Shown: in pieces, positions 1-12,744 of the stretch
How positions within the stretch are numbered: position 1 is the first letter of the stretch
Layout: each line of letters starts with the position of its first letter
Assembly (NCBI RefSeq): GCF_933775445.1
Contig: NC_065875.1
Location: 21,947,555 to 22,011,554 of the forward strand
DNA length: 64,000 nucleotides
From: Argentina anserina
Lineage: Eukaryota > Streptophyta > Magnoliopsida > Rosales > Rosaceae
Reading direction: 5' to 3'
Position numbers and translations under genes: made by a program
Notes under the pieces: generated by a model
Told to the model about the DNA's origin: nothing
Databases searched by the model: none
What the model saw: the letters and a program-made list of their open reading frames with translations, nothing else

Positions 1-27
1 GTCCCCATTTGAATCAAAGCTACTATC

Positions 28-90
28 TGAAAACTGTTAGAGAGAGATAGGCTGGAATGATGTATTTCATTGATACTAAATCACATACAT
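28..90 (-). repeat. Truncated 3' LTR of copia-1
   Basis: The 63 bp match the inner-strand end of the right LTR (TGAAAACTGTTAGAGAGAG on the plus strand), then identity stops abruptly at position 90 and RNase H coding sequence begins. About 134 bp of the LTR and the last part of the polyprotein are missing. The outer edge still abuts the CTATC duplication, so the loss was internal and happened after insertion. Confidence 0.85.
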
Positions 91-3000
91 GTAGTCACTG
101 AACCATTTATCTCTGATATAATGACAATCAACTTCAATATATCTAGTTCGCTCATAAAAACTGGTCTTGCTGCAACATGTGCAGCTTTGTTGTCACAATA
201 TAACAATGCAGACCCTTGATGTGGAATTCTCAAGTCTCTAAGGAGATGTCTCAGCCAAATCAACTCATAACAAGTGCCAGTCATGGCACGATACTCTGCT
301 TCAGCGGAAGAAAGAGACACAATCTTTTGGCGCTTTGATCTCCATGAATCCAATGAAGGACCAAGAAAAACACAATAACCAGTAGTAGACCTCCTGATGA
401 GAGGACAACAACCCAATCAGAGTCACAAAAAGCTCGTAATATGAGATCACTATTTGCTGAAAAGAACAATCCTTGACCAGGTGCGTTTTTGAGATACCGA
501 ACAACGCATAGTGCTGCCTCCATATGAAGCTTGCGAGGCTGGTGCATAAATTTGCTTAACACATGCACTGAATATGTAATGTCTGGCCTTGAAATAGTAA
601 GATATATCAACCTACCAACAACCTCCTATAACGGCCCGGATCCTTAAGCAAAACACTATCATGAAACAACTTTAGGTCTTTTTCTATAGGAGTATCAATA
701 GGGGCTACCCCTAACAATCATGCATCCTAAATGATCTTTAAAGCATACTTATGTTGAGAAATAAAATTTTCATTCTCGGAAGAGGACACTTAAGTACCAA
801 GAAAGTATTTTAAATCACCAAGATCCTTAAGGCGAAAATGGCTATGCAAGAATTTCTTAATTGAAGCAATGCTCAAGGGGTCATTTCCAGTGATCAAAAT
901 ATCATCAACATATATCAAGAGAGCGGTGAAAGACTTGCCTTGTCTCCTTGTGAATAAAGAGTAATCTGCTCGAGATTAGACATAGCCGGCAGTGCGGATA
1001 GCTTCTGAAAACTTCGAGAAGCACTGTCGGGAAGCTTGCTTCAAACCATACAAAGACTTATGCAATTTACATACCATGTTATTCTCCCCTTGTCTCTGAA
1101 GCCCTGGCGGCAAACACGTGTAAATTTCTTCATGTAGATCACTGTACAGAAAAAGCATCATTAACATCAAGTTGGTGGAGGGACCACCCTCAAGCAGCTG
1201 CCAAGGCAAGGAAACACCGAACGATCTTGGTGGTAGGAGAAAAAGTATCATGATAATAAACACCTTCCAATTGGGTGAAACCATTTGCCACTAATCGAGA
1301 TTTGTACCTCTCGATAGATCCATCAGACTTATGCTTAACTTTATAAATCATTAAATCCAGCGGCAACCAATGGGAGTTTTGCCGGCGGGGAGAGAGGTAA
1401 TGGTCCAGGTTCCATTAGCTTCCAGAGCTTCAATCTTTGAAGCCATTGTATCTCGCCATTCTGGGACAGCCGCAGCCTCTGAATAACAACTAGGTTATGT
1501 AATAGCACTAACATTGGCAATGAAAGAACGATAACAGGCTTAAATCAGTGATAGGAAACATAATTGGCGAGTGGATATTGCGTACCTTTGGACGAACCCG
1601 ACATGAGAGAAGAAGATTGGTCGAAGTAAACAAGTGAACATACATAATCGTTGAGTTTCGGTAGCGGTCCGGTCACGTAGTTAGAGCGACGGAGTGGAGC
1701 GGGCTCAGGCAGAGGATGCATCGTTGGAGGAGCAGGTTCAGGGCTGGGTGGTTGGGCTGCTACAAAGGGAGATGACATTGAAGTTGGATTGGGTAAGGGT
1801 GGTGGTGAGGGTGGAGAGGACCGACAGGAGGAGTCAGAATTAGTAGCAAGTGGTGGTGTAAGGTTCGGCGACGGTGAAGGTAGATCGAATTGAGGAGAGG
1901 TTGTGAGATCGGGTTCTTGAGATGGGAAAGGATTGGGTATGTCGTCAAAGGTGGAGTCAAGTATAGATGGATAATGGGTCAAAGGTGTTGGGCTAGGTTC
2001 ATGGGTTGGTGGAGAAATGGGGTAGTTGGGCTGTTTGGAGGAATAAGGAAAAATATCTTCATAAAACCGAACTTCCCAACAACTAAAGATCTTTTTGGTT
2101 GACAAATCGTACAACTTAAAAACCTTTTGACCAACTAGATAACCAATGAAGATGGAAGGAATTGCTCGTTGATCAAATTTATGAGAGGGGTGAACATTTG
2201 TAGCATAGGCTAAACACCCAAAAACCCAAAGATGAGAAAAAAATGCGGTTTTGAGTAACGAAGCTCAAAGGGGGATTTAAAAGAGAGAATCGACGTAGGT
2301 AATCGATTGATGATGTGAACTGCAGTGAGAGCGCACTCCCCCCAAAATTGCCGAGGGAGGTGAGCTTGAAACTTTAAAGCACGAGCCACTTGAAGTATGT
2401 GGCAATGTTTGCGTTCCACAACTTCATTTTGTTGAGGCGTGTAAACACAAGAGTGGTGAAAAACGACACTATTTTTTCACAAATATCACAATGAATAATC
2501 TCAAAAGGTTTGGTAGAAGAAATATAACTAGTGTCAAAAGGCAAACAAGCCAAGGGACATATGTGGTAAATATTATTAGACTGAATAGAAATATTAAAAA
2601 AAGTCTTCGCAATGAAACTTAGATAAGAGGATGAAACATGTTCTAAACGATTGAGCCAAAGGTTGGTGGACGATTGAGCCAAAGGTTGGTGGAGGAGACA
2701 GAGAGATTGCAAGTTGAGTGTTTGATGGATGAGGAAGGTTTGGTCATGGATTTTTCCGTCGCTAATGTCACTAAATAGTACATCGTGTCACGCTGTTTAC
2801 CCAAATCAATCATCCTCCTCGTAGCGAGATCTTGCAAAACACACCAATAAGAAAAAAAAAAGTCACTAAACAACTCAAACCTCTTGTCAATCAACTTACG
2901 GACATCAAATCAACCATAAACTTAGGCACAAATAACACATCATGCAAATAATAAACACCGTTTAGAGGCAATGGCCCTTTTGCAGCAATAGGTACTTTTT

Positions 3001-4956
3001 CTCCAATAGGTAACAAAACCAGCAGTAACAAACAATTATTATTTTTCTGCAATAATTGTGATTAAGCTATAGTATGATTAGGGATGGCAATGAGGGAGGG
3101 TAGGGTCAAGGGATTGAAAAACTATACCCATAACCAAGTTTGTTTGTATCCCCGTACCCGCCCCGATCCCCGTAATAGGACACTGGGTATTCCATGTACC
3201 CATACTCTTAGGAGATCAAGTTCTCATACCCGCCCCAATACCCATTAATAACAATTTATTTTAATATATATAAAAATTCCAGTAAAGTACACGAAATATA
3301 AAAGAATGAAATAAAAATCAAATATCATGATAAAATTATCTCCTTACGTCAAAAATTGTTGTACGTGAAAATAATCACAAAATATATTTTGATATTTTAT
3401 TTATTTATTTGATTTATATACTAATTTATTATAATAAATATATAATCATTAATTATATTATAAATATAATATATTATTGGGTGGGCATGGGGATGTAGAT
3501 TAAAATATCATCCCCGCCTCTTACCATTTTCCGCTATCCGTATAGTGGGGATCCCCGTATCCGTTACCCGATTTTCCCGAAACATTCTCCCATTAAGGTC
3601 GAATACCCGTGAGTATCTTGCCCGTTGGGTATTTTTGCCATCCCTAAATATGATCAGTAGCTCCGCTGTTGATTATCCAATTATGCAAAGTAATCTTAGA
3701 CAAACCTGGCTTTGGTTTTGTTACCGCGTTAGCTTTTAGATGATAAATCACACTCTGTTCGACATGCCTGGTTTGCCCTTGAACAACCTCCATGAACTCC
3801 TTGAATTGGGCCTCAGATAAAGAGACCAAATGCTTTCCATCATTCCCATCGATCACTTCAGAAACCTAATTTGTTGAAGGTGCATGCTGAAACCTCCTGA
3901 ATTACCATTAGAGCTCCGATTTGCTTTTGGATGGCATGGTGGATACCCAATCAATTCATAACAGGTTTGAACCCAATGACCTGGATTTCCAAAAAATAAG
4001 TACATTGAGGCCTTCCTCTACCAGATCCAAAACGCCGTTCATTGTGAGAGTGACGCCCATCTTGCGACACCATGTGAGAGAGATCTGGATTTGAACGATC
4101 GGATCTCTCAAATCTTCCTCCCCTTCTTGAATTTGTGAATTAATTGGTCTTATTGTCGCTGCTTCGCACTGCCATGGCTGCTCCAGAACTTGATTCAGCC
4201 GAGGTAGAAGAGAGACTGAGAAGTCACTGCTTCTCCTCTTGAGAAATTGATGCATAAGCTTGGTGGAATGTAGGAAGAAGATTCATCAAGGTTATTTGGC
4301 TACGAATAACACTATAAGTGTCATTCAAACCCAATAGAAATTGCATGAGTTTTTGTTGTTCTCCATGTGGCACCTCATAGTAAAACCAATTCATCCTAAT
4401 AGCTTTTCAGTTTTGTGTAATAGGTTGAGATTGATTATTGTTCTTGCTTATGACAAGCAATGTCTCGCTAAATCTAAAAAAAATGAGAAGCATTGCTTTG
4501 AGAAAATCGATCAAACAAGTATTGCCATACCTCTTGAGCCGACGAGTAGTAAGTGAGACTCTCAGCGATGTTTGGAATAACAGTGTTGGTAATCTACTGT
4601 TGCACCAAATCGTTGACTCATGTCCATGTATTGTAACCATCTGCATCAATCTTTTCCGAAGGAGGCAAGATTGTGCCATTGATAAATTCAAGTTTGTTCT
4701 TGGAATTTAGAGTTCCGAGCATATCCTTTTTTTAACCATTGTAGTTGTTCCCATCCAAGACCTTAGTAATTATAGCAAGACCTAAATGATCAGAGGGATG
4801 AGTGTAATAGGGATTTGAGAAGTGAGATTTGGGTTTTGATGATTCTGAAGAATTGATGATAACTACTTTGTCAGAGTCAGGGATAGGAACCTGATCGTCA
4901 CCAACCATGGCAAATGATGGAGAGGAAAGACTGCACAAGAGATTAAAATGCAGCAA
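91..4956 (-). pseudogene. copia-1 gag-pol remnant
   Basis: Recognisable pieces, in order on the minus strand: the gag N-terminus (4732-4956) with the plant copia motif NPYYTHPSDHLGL; a protease core (3644-3856) reading WIINSGATDHI, where the catalytic Asp of the usual DSGA is Asn; GAG-pre-integrase and integrase (2210-2712) with RQFWGE and INRLPTSIL; a Pro/Ser-rich linker (1545-2114); reverse transcriptase (976-1284) with KSLYGLKQA; and RNase H (81-416) with SSAEAEYRA and YCDNKAA. Several frameshifts and stops separate them. No functional product is expected. Confidence 0.9.
3079..3646. mobile_element. hAT-like non-autonomous element (MITE) in copia-1 protease
   Basis: The 568-bp element has perfect 12-bp terminal inverted repeats, TAGGGATGGCAA and TTGCCATCCCTA. 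An 8-bp duplication flanks it (AGTATGAT 3071-3078, AATATGAT 3647-3654; 7 of 8 match), as expected for hAT insertions. Near both ends there are runs of CCCGTACCCGCCCC-like repeats; the centre is AT-rich and has no ORF. It splits the copia-1 protease sequence, so it is younger than that element. Confidence 0.88.
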
Positions 4957-4994
4957 GGAAGAGACAAGTCAGGATCAGACCTACTCTGGTAGCA

Positions 4995-5191
4995 TGAAAA
5001 ACTATTAGAGAGAGATAGGCTAGAATGATGTATTTCATTGATACCGAATCACATACATATACAAATTGACAGAGAGTCGTATTCCTACAGATCTGCTATG
5101 ATTTAGGATACAGAGAATGACAGGATAAATACAACTAATAATACATCAATCATCTTTAATATGGAAGATATCAAAGATAACTTTCCTAACA
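4995..5191 (-). repeat. 5' LTR of copia-1
   Basis: A 197-bp LTR. On the minus strand it starts TGTTAGGAAAG and ends TTTTTCA. Directly inside it lies GCTACCAGAG (about 4984-4993), a decayed initiator-tRNA-Met primer-binding site of the copia type. The outer edge abuts the CTATC duplication. Confidence 0.88.
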
Positions 5192-5196
5192 CTATC

Positions 5197-6430
5197 TTTT
5201 TGTTGGACACGTTGTTTTGCAACCCAAATTCTAAACAAAAAACTAAAATATCTGCTGAAAACATACAAAGATATGAAAAGAAGTTGAGCCGAAATCAGAC
5301 CGAGCGTTGAAGGCCTGGTAGAATGGGCGCGCGGGCGGCGATGCATCATCGCCGTGAAGGTTGCACCAGTAGAAGGACCACAGATCCCGTGCTTTTTCGT
5401 TTCTCCCCTCGAATTTCCCTTGTTTGAAGTTTGAACCAGTGGCACGTATGTGTACTTTATTATATTAAAGCTTAATATCATTGTATTGTACTACGTAAGT
5501 AGGTATTGCAGGGTTCATCAGATAGCAATTGCAACATATATTCCCAGGGTTCATTATCGTGCATACATTTAGAGAAGAGTAGTATATATGTACATATAAT
5601 TAGAGAAGAGGCTAGGTCTCCCTTCATGTCTCGTTGCACATTCGATTCACCAATAGATTGTTGCACACAACATAAGCATCAGCACACAGCTAACACGGTC
5701 GACATCAACCACTGCTTCAGTTTTGACCACAACGCAGTTCAAAAAAACATAAACCACAAATCAATCGATATGCCTTTGCGACCCTTGGTCACGTTAAGTG
5801 ACACTATTGGACCATTGAAGTGTTTCATGTACGTTTTGTTGTTGTTGGTAAGCGTGGGGAACAAAACTCGTTCCCTACGAAAATTTATTAATAGAAAAAA
5901 AAAGTACAAATAAGTTGGAGGACAAAACCAATGCCAACAACAAAAGTCAACTATGACAATTACAAAAATAAATTAGAAAACAATACTAAATGTTAACATA
6001 TAATGAAACCAAGCAAATAAAAAAATTGCAACCATGAGTTTGAACTCCCAGCTAATCTTCTGCACAATAGAAACCACATCGCAACGAAAAAATCCACCTC
6101 ATCATCAACATACCACTTGTAGACTCTAATTAAGAAACTCATAATCAAGATGTAAAGCGATAGTTTGGGATGCCCAAAAAATCAACCTGCAAGTACTTGA
6201 GCAGCTCTGTCAGAGGCCTAACATACTCTGATACATGTATGTGCATCGTAATATATAGCGGTACATGTGTATAGCCATGCGTACGTACCTTGTACAATGT
6301 AGAGAACAATGTCGATCGTGGAGCAGTGAAGGCGGTGCGGCCACACAAGACCTTTCAGGTCAATGGAAAAATAATTTAAGTATATAAATTTGATTCAGTT
6401 ATAAACAAAAGAAATAGTTTTTTTATATAC
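5197..6430. other. Intergenic, no gene recognised
   Basis: AT-rich sequence with a short GC-rich stretch near 5310-5360 (GGGCGCGCGGGCGGCG). Short open frames occur on both strands, but none has a recognisable domain or a splice structure I could extend. Probably decayed intergenic or transposon DNA. Confidence 0.5.
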
Positions 6431-6439
6431 AATAAATGA

Positions 6440-7760
6440 AATTACAAACGGAATTCCCTAGGGCATCCAGAATTAATAAGATAAAAAATAAGGGCATTAG
6501 AAGCCTCAAAAGGCACTTGATCAATCCATGATCTCGCATGCAATGTATGACCGAGATTCGTGACTGCATCAGCGACGAAATTAGCTTCTCTAAGCAAATA
6601 TTTGAAGCTAATTTCCCTGAAATCTTTCACAAGAATTTTTTATATCCTCTATGAGCTTCCGAATCCTCCAAATGGGGAGAATGATCCCATTGCTAGCATC
6701 CACCACTATCTTTGAGTCACCTTCAACTTCAATCTTCAAGAGATTATTTGACTTCGTAATAGCCAACCCATTTCTGAGAGCCGTAGCCTCTGCAACCGGC
6801 ACTAAAGTACATCCAACGTGGCAAGTAGCAGCAAACACTGGTCTGCCATCATGATTTCGAATGACACAACCAGAAGCTAGAGATTTTTTTTTTCACAGAA
6901 CCATCAAAGTTTAGTTTGAAAAAAAGGTTGAACCAGTGCTTGCCACTTAATAGTGGCAGGGTGGTTTGAAAGAGAAGCACCAGGTTGCCTTTTATCAACT
7001 ATACAACTATAAGGAAATTTAGCAGCTACATGAATAACTGAGAAAGGAGAAGGGTTTATCCCCTAAATACAATATCATTTCTTGCTTTCCAAATGAGCCA
7101 ACAAGTGGTAATCATTTTTGCAAAAAGCTCACGATCATAGGGTTTATCAATGAAAAGCTTGTTGAAGATATGAATGTATCCTTCAGACCAAATGATTTTC
7201 CCGGGGATATTGGAGCCATGCCAAACTTGTTGAGTAAAGTTGCAATCACCAAAAATATGGTAAGCAGTTTCATTGTTCCCATTGCAAAAAGGGCATGAGT
7301 TATCAACTCCAGGAATAAATCGTGAAAGTCTTTCCCTAGTTTTCAATCGTCCTCTAATAAGAAGCCAAAGTTAATTTTTGGTTGAACATCTAACTTCCAA
7401 AGTTTATTCAAAAGTTTATTGTTCTTGTGTTTTCTCAAATTTTAGTAATAAAGCCAAATGGCAGATTTAATGGAGAATTTACCATTTGAAGCCGGACCCC
7501 AAATACAATCATCATCTTGTTGTGAGATGAGAAGAGGGACTCCTAGGATAAAGCTAACAATATCATGGTCTAGAACAACATTAAGCTTGGACAAGTTACA
7601 GTTACCATTAGTTATACAATCAGAGATTGTTTCATCCAAGTTTATATTATGTCTTCTATTAAGAGGGATGAAATTTATTAAAGGGCAATCAAAAACCAAT
7701 TAAAAGTCCAGAAATTAACCTTCCTACCATTTCCAATCATCCATCTCATACATTTAGCAA
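6440..7760 (-). pseudogene. LINE (L1-type) C-terminal fragment: zinc-binding RT tail and RNase H
   Basis: Minus-strand frames give three blocks in the order seen at the C-terminus of plant non-LTR retroelement proteins. A linker (7442-7699) has W..ASNGKFSIKSA. A zf-RVT zinc-binding block (7056-7346) has CPFCNGNNETAYHIFGDC. An RNase H-like RVT_3 domain (6442-6838) has AEATALRNGL and EGDSKIVVDASN. The blocks lie in different frames and no upstream endonuclease or polymerase core is visible, so this is a 5'-truncated, decayed copy. A host RNase H-like gene is possible but unlikely given the zf-RVT block. Confidence 0.8.
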
Positions 7761-8076
7761 CTAATTCCCTGGCGTCCAAAACACCCTTACAAGTTGAGGA
7801 ACAAAATTGCTTCTTCCTAGCCTGAAAGAAATAGTTGGTGGATTGGCTAGACGGTGGATTTTAATTGGAGTAGGCAAGGAGGTCGGAGGTATAAAATGAG
7901 CTGAGGCTCTTATTATTATTATTTTTTTATCTCTCTTATTTACTAGGTATGTATTCATTTTTCCCCTTACTCTCTTTCGACCTATCTCTCTCATAACTCT
8001 CTTTTCGGGTTTTTTTACTCTTCATGATCATCTTTCCCAAAATTCCTTCAATTGTCTTCTACTCTTTCAATATATG

Positions 8077-8247
8077 CTGCCCAAAGAAACAAAAACAGCT
8101 GGTACAATATTAGACTACGTGCAAAAATCGAATTGTTTTCCCAATTCATTTATTGCATACAAGATATTATTGACTATTACAGTGATGGTTGCATCGGCAG
8201 AAAGAAGATTTTCTAAATTGAAGTTGTTGAAAACTTATTTTTCATGA
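8077..8247 (+). pseudogene. hAT-family transposase C-terminal dimerisation fragment
   Basis: One open frame of about 56 codons ends in a stop. It contains NSFIAYKILLTITVMVAS followed by ERRFSKLKLLKTY, which matches the hAT dimerisation region of plant TTF-type zinc-finger transposase proteins (usual pattern ILLTLPVTVASCERSFSKLK). No other part of a transposase is seen nearby, so it is an isolated relic. Confidence 0.75.
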
Positions 8248-8259
8248 TCGACCTTCTTT

Positions 8260-9500
8260 AGGGTAGAGGGTTTCTAGTTTTTAATTATTTTCTCCTTCTT
8301 ATAGAAGTGATGGCTAGTGTTTTTGAAATCTTAGTTGAGGATGCGTCACCAGTGACATATATGAGATACACACGACATGAATAAGATCAATGCGGTCCTT
8401 AATTTCTTGAATACTTTGCAAATAAAATCAATTTGTAAGGTTTAGCATACTTCAAATACCAAAGATCGACTACTGTTTCATTATAATTGAAGGAATGACA
8501 ATACGTACGTAAACCAATTAAACGTTGCAGACTGATTTACTACTTATTAATTAACGCCTTATGTTCAACATGGAATATCTAGTTTTGTGGATGTATCAGT
8601 CAGTCCTTACTGTAATAATGGTCAAAATAATTAGTAAACAATTAGAACCATGAAACCAATTTCATTGGATAAAACTCCATAACAACTGGCATGGGATAGG
8701 GATGCAATGACAAATATAAAGAATGAGGCCTTCTCGAATTAGCTAACCTACGCTACGTCCCTAATGTTAACGGGAACAGACAACTTATAAAGTTTAACGT
8801 CGAGGATCGGCCAATAATCGTCGCTCTGCGGCAGTTTCTTTAACCTATGAGCATTATGTAATGTACCTTAGGTCTAATATTGTAGAAAGTTACGATATAG
8901 TTAGCTTAAATAATATTATCTTCCTTAAATTCGCACCGAAGTCAGTTGTTTGTTCCTCGCGCGCTGAAGTTGCTAAGCCTCATTGTTGCATAGCATTATT
9001 TAGATAGTAGTTATAACTTAAGCACTTAACTGGCCATCACTAGCTAGTAATCCGGCCAGTACTAGAATAACTTTTTGATGATCCACACGGTGCTTGGCAG
9101 TAATACTGTTTCATTAATCTATTCTCAATCTTAAATCTTAATTGATATCCATGCCCTCAAACCAATACTCTGTTAATTGCGTGTTTAAATAATAAAACAC
9201 GTTTACAGGGTTAATCAACTTAACGGGAATCAAAACAAATACTATATAGTATATAAGCTTCGATCAAGTCCTTGAGTGTTTTAGTTAATTAGGGCATGTG
9301 CCCCATATAATTTATTTATGTCGGTCCTTTAAAATCAGAACCATGCACCAACCTACTAGCTAGCTTTGATTGTAATTGATATATAAGTGTATATCCGCTT
9401 CTTTTCCACCAATATTAATTACACAAAATGCTTGAACTGAGCCCGCATTTTACAATTGAACAATGAAATAGTTAGCTAGCTTGCTAGGCCAAATTATCAA
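8260..9500. other. Intergenic, nothing recognised
   Basis: AT-rich DNA without a convincing ORF, inverted-repeat element or RNA gene. Confidence 0.5.
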
Positions 9501-10300
9501 TTTATAGGTCAATCAATTTGGTAACAATGAGTGAGATGCGATTCATTTGTCCACGTACTACTTGCTATTCTCTCCAACAACTACTCAATATTTGTAAAAA
9601 TGGAGTTTATTCATGCCACCAAGATCCACTCTCTATTAACACCGGTTTGTGTTTGAAAAATTCAACTGCAGTAAAAATTAGAGTTCTATCGGTTAACTCT
9701 CTCTATCTCTCCAAATCTACCCAAATCAAGTCTCTCTCTCTATCGAGACCGACGCTGGAATTTAATTCGCTCCCGTTGAAATTTTGTTGGTGGTGAATGA
9801 TCGTCTTGGAATTCTGTTGCGGGTGAAGTGCAGTGAGGATGCTGCCGCCGCCACCGACCCGCTTGTAGCCCAAATATTTCAACTCAATTCAAATCGTGAT
9901 TCATATCCTTGGGGATTACAACAGATCAATATCTTTGTAATTACAAGATCCGGTGAGGATTTGACTAGTATTATGAGGGCGGCGGTGGAGAACGATTTTG
10001 TGGCTTCAATCTGGGATATTTGATATATAGAAGACGATTCCATTATATGCGAACAAGGGAATTGAAATTATGGGCTTCTTGAAGGTGATAAGGTATATTA
10101 ATGAAAAGCTGCATCCAGCATGTCCAATTACCCAATTCATTGAAGGAAGAAATTGTCCCACTTTCGTATTTGCTTTTGATCCCTTCATTAATCCCAGGTC
10201 TTGGGTTTCTTTTCGGTTTGAATAACTAATAGTTCAATTTCTATGTGGCATTGATCTGTTGTTTATGATGATGGTTGAGAGTTAGGAAAACTTTCGTGTT
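9500..10300 (+). other. Open stretches of unknown origin
   Basis: Overlapping plus-strand frames (about 9518-9796 and 9784-10023) are followed by a further open stretch near 10,040-10,200 reading FLKVIRYINEKLHP. Together they could be a decayed gene or a captured cDNA fragment. I do not recognise a family, and start and splice sites cannot be assigned. A CT-rich tract lies near 9700-9750. Confidence 0.3.
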
Positions 10301-12147
10301 GTTTAGGGCAGCTGCAATGGCATTAGAGTGATATCTTTCATCTGATCCTTCATATTGTTCAAGCACTTGCTATTCTATGGTTGCTCTCTGAGCTGCACTT
10401 GTTCTTGATTTGGAGAAGTGATGATACATATCATTTGTCTCACCTAGTGAAAGAAGATAATGAGAAAATGAGGAATAGTAGAATAAGACGTTGACTGTTA
10501 GATTAAAATAAGGCTAAACCAAAGGACCGATCAATTTAATGGCACAGATTGCAACACGTGTCAATTGTTATTGATGGTCCCCTCGCACCTTGGTGCTCTG
10601 AATAAGTTTTGTTGTAAAAATAGTCCTCGGCTGAAAGTCTTCAATTAAGCTAAATAATCAAACGATATTTAAGCTGAGATGCCCTTTAGGCCTTGAATAC
10701 ATTGGCCAATATATATACAAAAACAAAATCAAAATCAAATTAAGAGAGCACAAAATCTGCATGTAAGCATGCATGCATGTAATTTACTTGGTGGTCTCGA
10801 TAATACCGATGCATGAATGACGAAACTGCATTAGCCAACAGAAATGTAACTTCCATGCATGATGCATCATGCCATCATGCACAGGAAATTGCAGGTCGAC
10901 TAGCTTGTTATAAACCCTGATGCACAAAACTCTCAGCATCAGTTGACATTATATAATCACGGTAATCACCACCGGTAGCACTCATGCTAAAATTAATTTT
11001 CATCATTAGGAATTAATTAATACAAAGTCATGAAGCTACATGAATGAAATGACATGCACAAACGAATATTTAATTTATAATCCCGGATTATGATAAAGAT
11101 ATGCGTGACAGTTCTATTCGATCCAGATTAGAACCGGGATTGGTCGATCTGTTGGTTCCTGTGGCTGTCACTGAGTTTGAGTATGATACTAGTCCGATTG
11201 ATAGGGACTACTACTATACTAATACAAGCACTATATATATAATGCGTATAAATGTATATGTGTGTATATATTATAGTGGTTAATCAAACAATGTCATTTG
11301 ATTGGAGGATGTTGAATCAAGGAAATTGGATTCTTGTACCAAGTTGATAGGTAATCGCTGGAAAAAGTATATAATGTTTAAAAGTTGGAAGAGAAGCACT
11401 TATTTCTTTCTAGCCCTAGCTGGTTAGGTCTATATACTATTCCATGTTCACGTACCAGTTTCAAAACTCATTGTCCATAACACGACAGAATCCACCGGGA
11501 CGGGATTAAGTTGCTCATCACTCGTAGAATTTCTTTATACAGCAAGTCAGCAACTTGTGCACTAACTAGTAATACTGTAGTTGTGCCGGCGGCCCTAGTC
11601 CCGACATATGGCCTCCGATTCGATCACACACATATCATGTGTGGACGTGTTTGTGTTTATATGAATTGATTATATGCAGTTAATTACCTGGAATACTACA
11701 TCAGACCATACAGTTAACTGTTCCTTTTATTAGCATTTCTGCCCTTGAGCTGGTGGGCTGTTGGGCTTTCGGGTTTGGATTATGTGACTACATGTGCGTG
11801 CCATCTGTATAGCTTTACTAGAAAGACGAGGGAGGGGTAATTTCGTGTGCAATTGCTTCATAACGGAAAGAGAACCGAGAGAGAGCGGGAGAGAGAACCA
11901 AGTGCTTTAAATGGAGAACTGATAGATTTCGTTTGTTGCTAAGTTTTATCTAATCGCATTTACGCATCGGGTATGTTGACATAGAATAAGATGGGTATTG
12001 GTGATTGGTTTTTTATTCGATTAATAAATCCGTGTTTCCCTTGATTTATAGCTGATTGGAGTTTTTTTTTGTGTTGCAGTTGATGATTAGTAATCGATCG
12101 TTTTGATATCTAGTTCATTAGTTGTTTTCAAGTTGGCTTAATGCTTT

Positions 12148-12150
<3 letters not shown>
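10300..12150. other. Intergenic, no gene recognised
   Basis: AT-rich DNA with short frames only. The last few hundred bases (about 11,870-12,090) have purine-rich GAGA tracts and a GTTGCAG acceptor-like site, so they could be the 5' untranslated exon and intron of a gene interrupted by the copia insertion at 12,445. I cannot identify coding exons. Confidence 0.4.

Positions 12151-12151
<1 letters not shown>

Positions 12152-12182
<31 letters not shown>
12152..12182. repeat. (CT)n microsatellite
   Basis: About 15 uninterrupted CT units. It lies some 260 bp before the copia-D insertion point. Confidence 0.95.
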
Positions 12183-12186
<4 letters not shown>

Positions 12187-12444
12187 ATGATCAAATTTTT
12201 TACGGTTAATTTGATTTTGATGATGTGTTTTGTTCTGGTGATACTTTTTAGGTCCAAAAAAGTATGTATGGTCATTATAGTGTATGTTGTTGATGCTTGA
12301 TTCTGATTTCTTTTGGGTAATAAGCACTTGGAACTATCTTCCTTTGTTTGCAAATTTGTTTTCTTTGTGCACGTCTTTAAGAGGAGGAGGATAAAGGTGA
12401 TTATAGGATTTGATATGCTGGGTTTTCTAATCATCAGTTATAAC

Positions 12445-12627
12445 TGTTCCGGGAGAATTATTATTCTACCATTGTGTGTCTTAGCCTAATAGGTTTCATG
12501 TTAGGAGATAGATTAGCATCTCCGTAATAGATTAGGACTCTGAATCCTACGGGATTGTGGTTTTGTAATGCCTATATTATAGGCCCCCATATCATTCAAT
12601 AATACACAATTATTTCATCATGAAACA
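12445..12627 (+). repeat. 5' LTR of copia-D
   Basis: 183 bp, TG...CA ends, directly after the ATAAC duplication. It contains a TATATTATAGG promoter-like stretch near its end. It is followed at 12,628 by CGTTATCAGCACG, a likely primer-binding region. Confidence 0.9.
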
Positions 12628-12744
12628 CGTTATCAGCACGTTGCCCTAAAACCCTGAAAATTTTAGAGCCCTAGAAATTTTTTCTTCTTCTCCTCCGCCG
12701 GCCTCCGGCATCTCCTCGCCGGCACGCCTCCTGCACGCACGCAG

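Larger units (their letters stand above)
28..5191 (-). mobile_element. Ty1/copia LTR retrotransposon, degenerate (copia-1)
   Basis: Read on the minus strand, the element runs from its 5' LTR (right) to a shortened 3' LTR (left). It is flanked by a perfect 5-bp duplication, CTATC at 23-27 and 5192-5196. Copia domains follow in the usual order: gag near 4.95 kb, protease near 3.65 kb, integrase 2.7-2.2 kb, a Pro/Ser-rich linker 2.1-1.5 kb, reverse transcriptase 1.3-0.3 kb and RNase H 0.4-0.08 kb. All are broken by stops and frameshifts. A 568-bp MITE sits inside it. The element is clearly dead and older than the other copia copies in the window. Confidence 0.93.

Noticed and set aside
6145..6348. 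67-codon minus-strand ORF
   Set aside because: No domain, no context, AT-rich surroundings.
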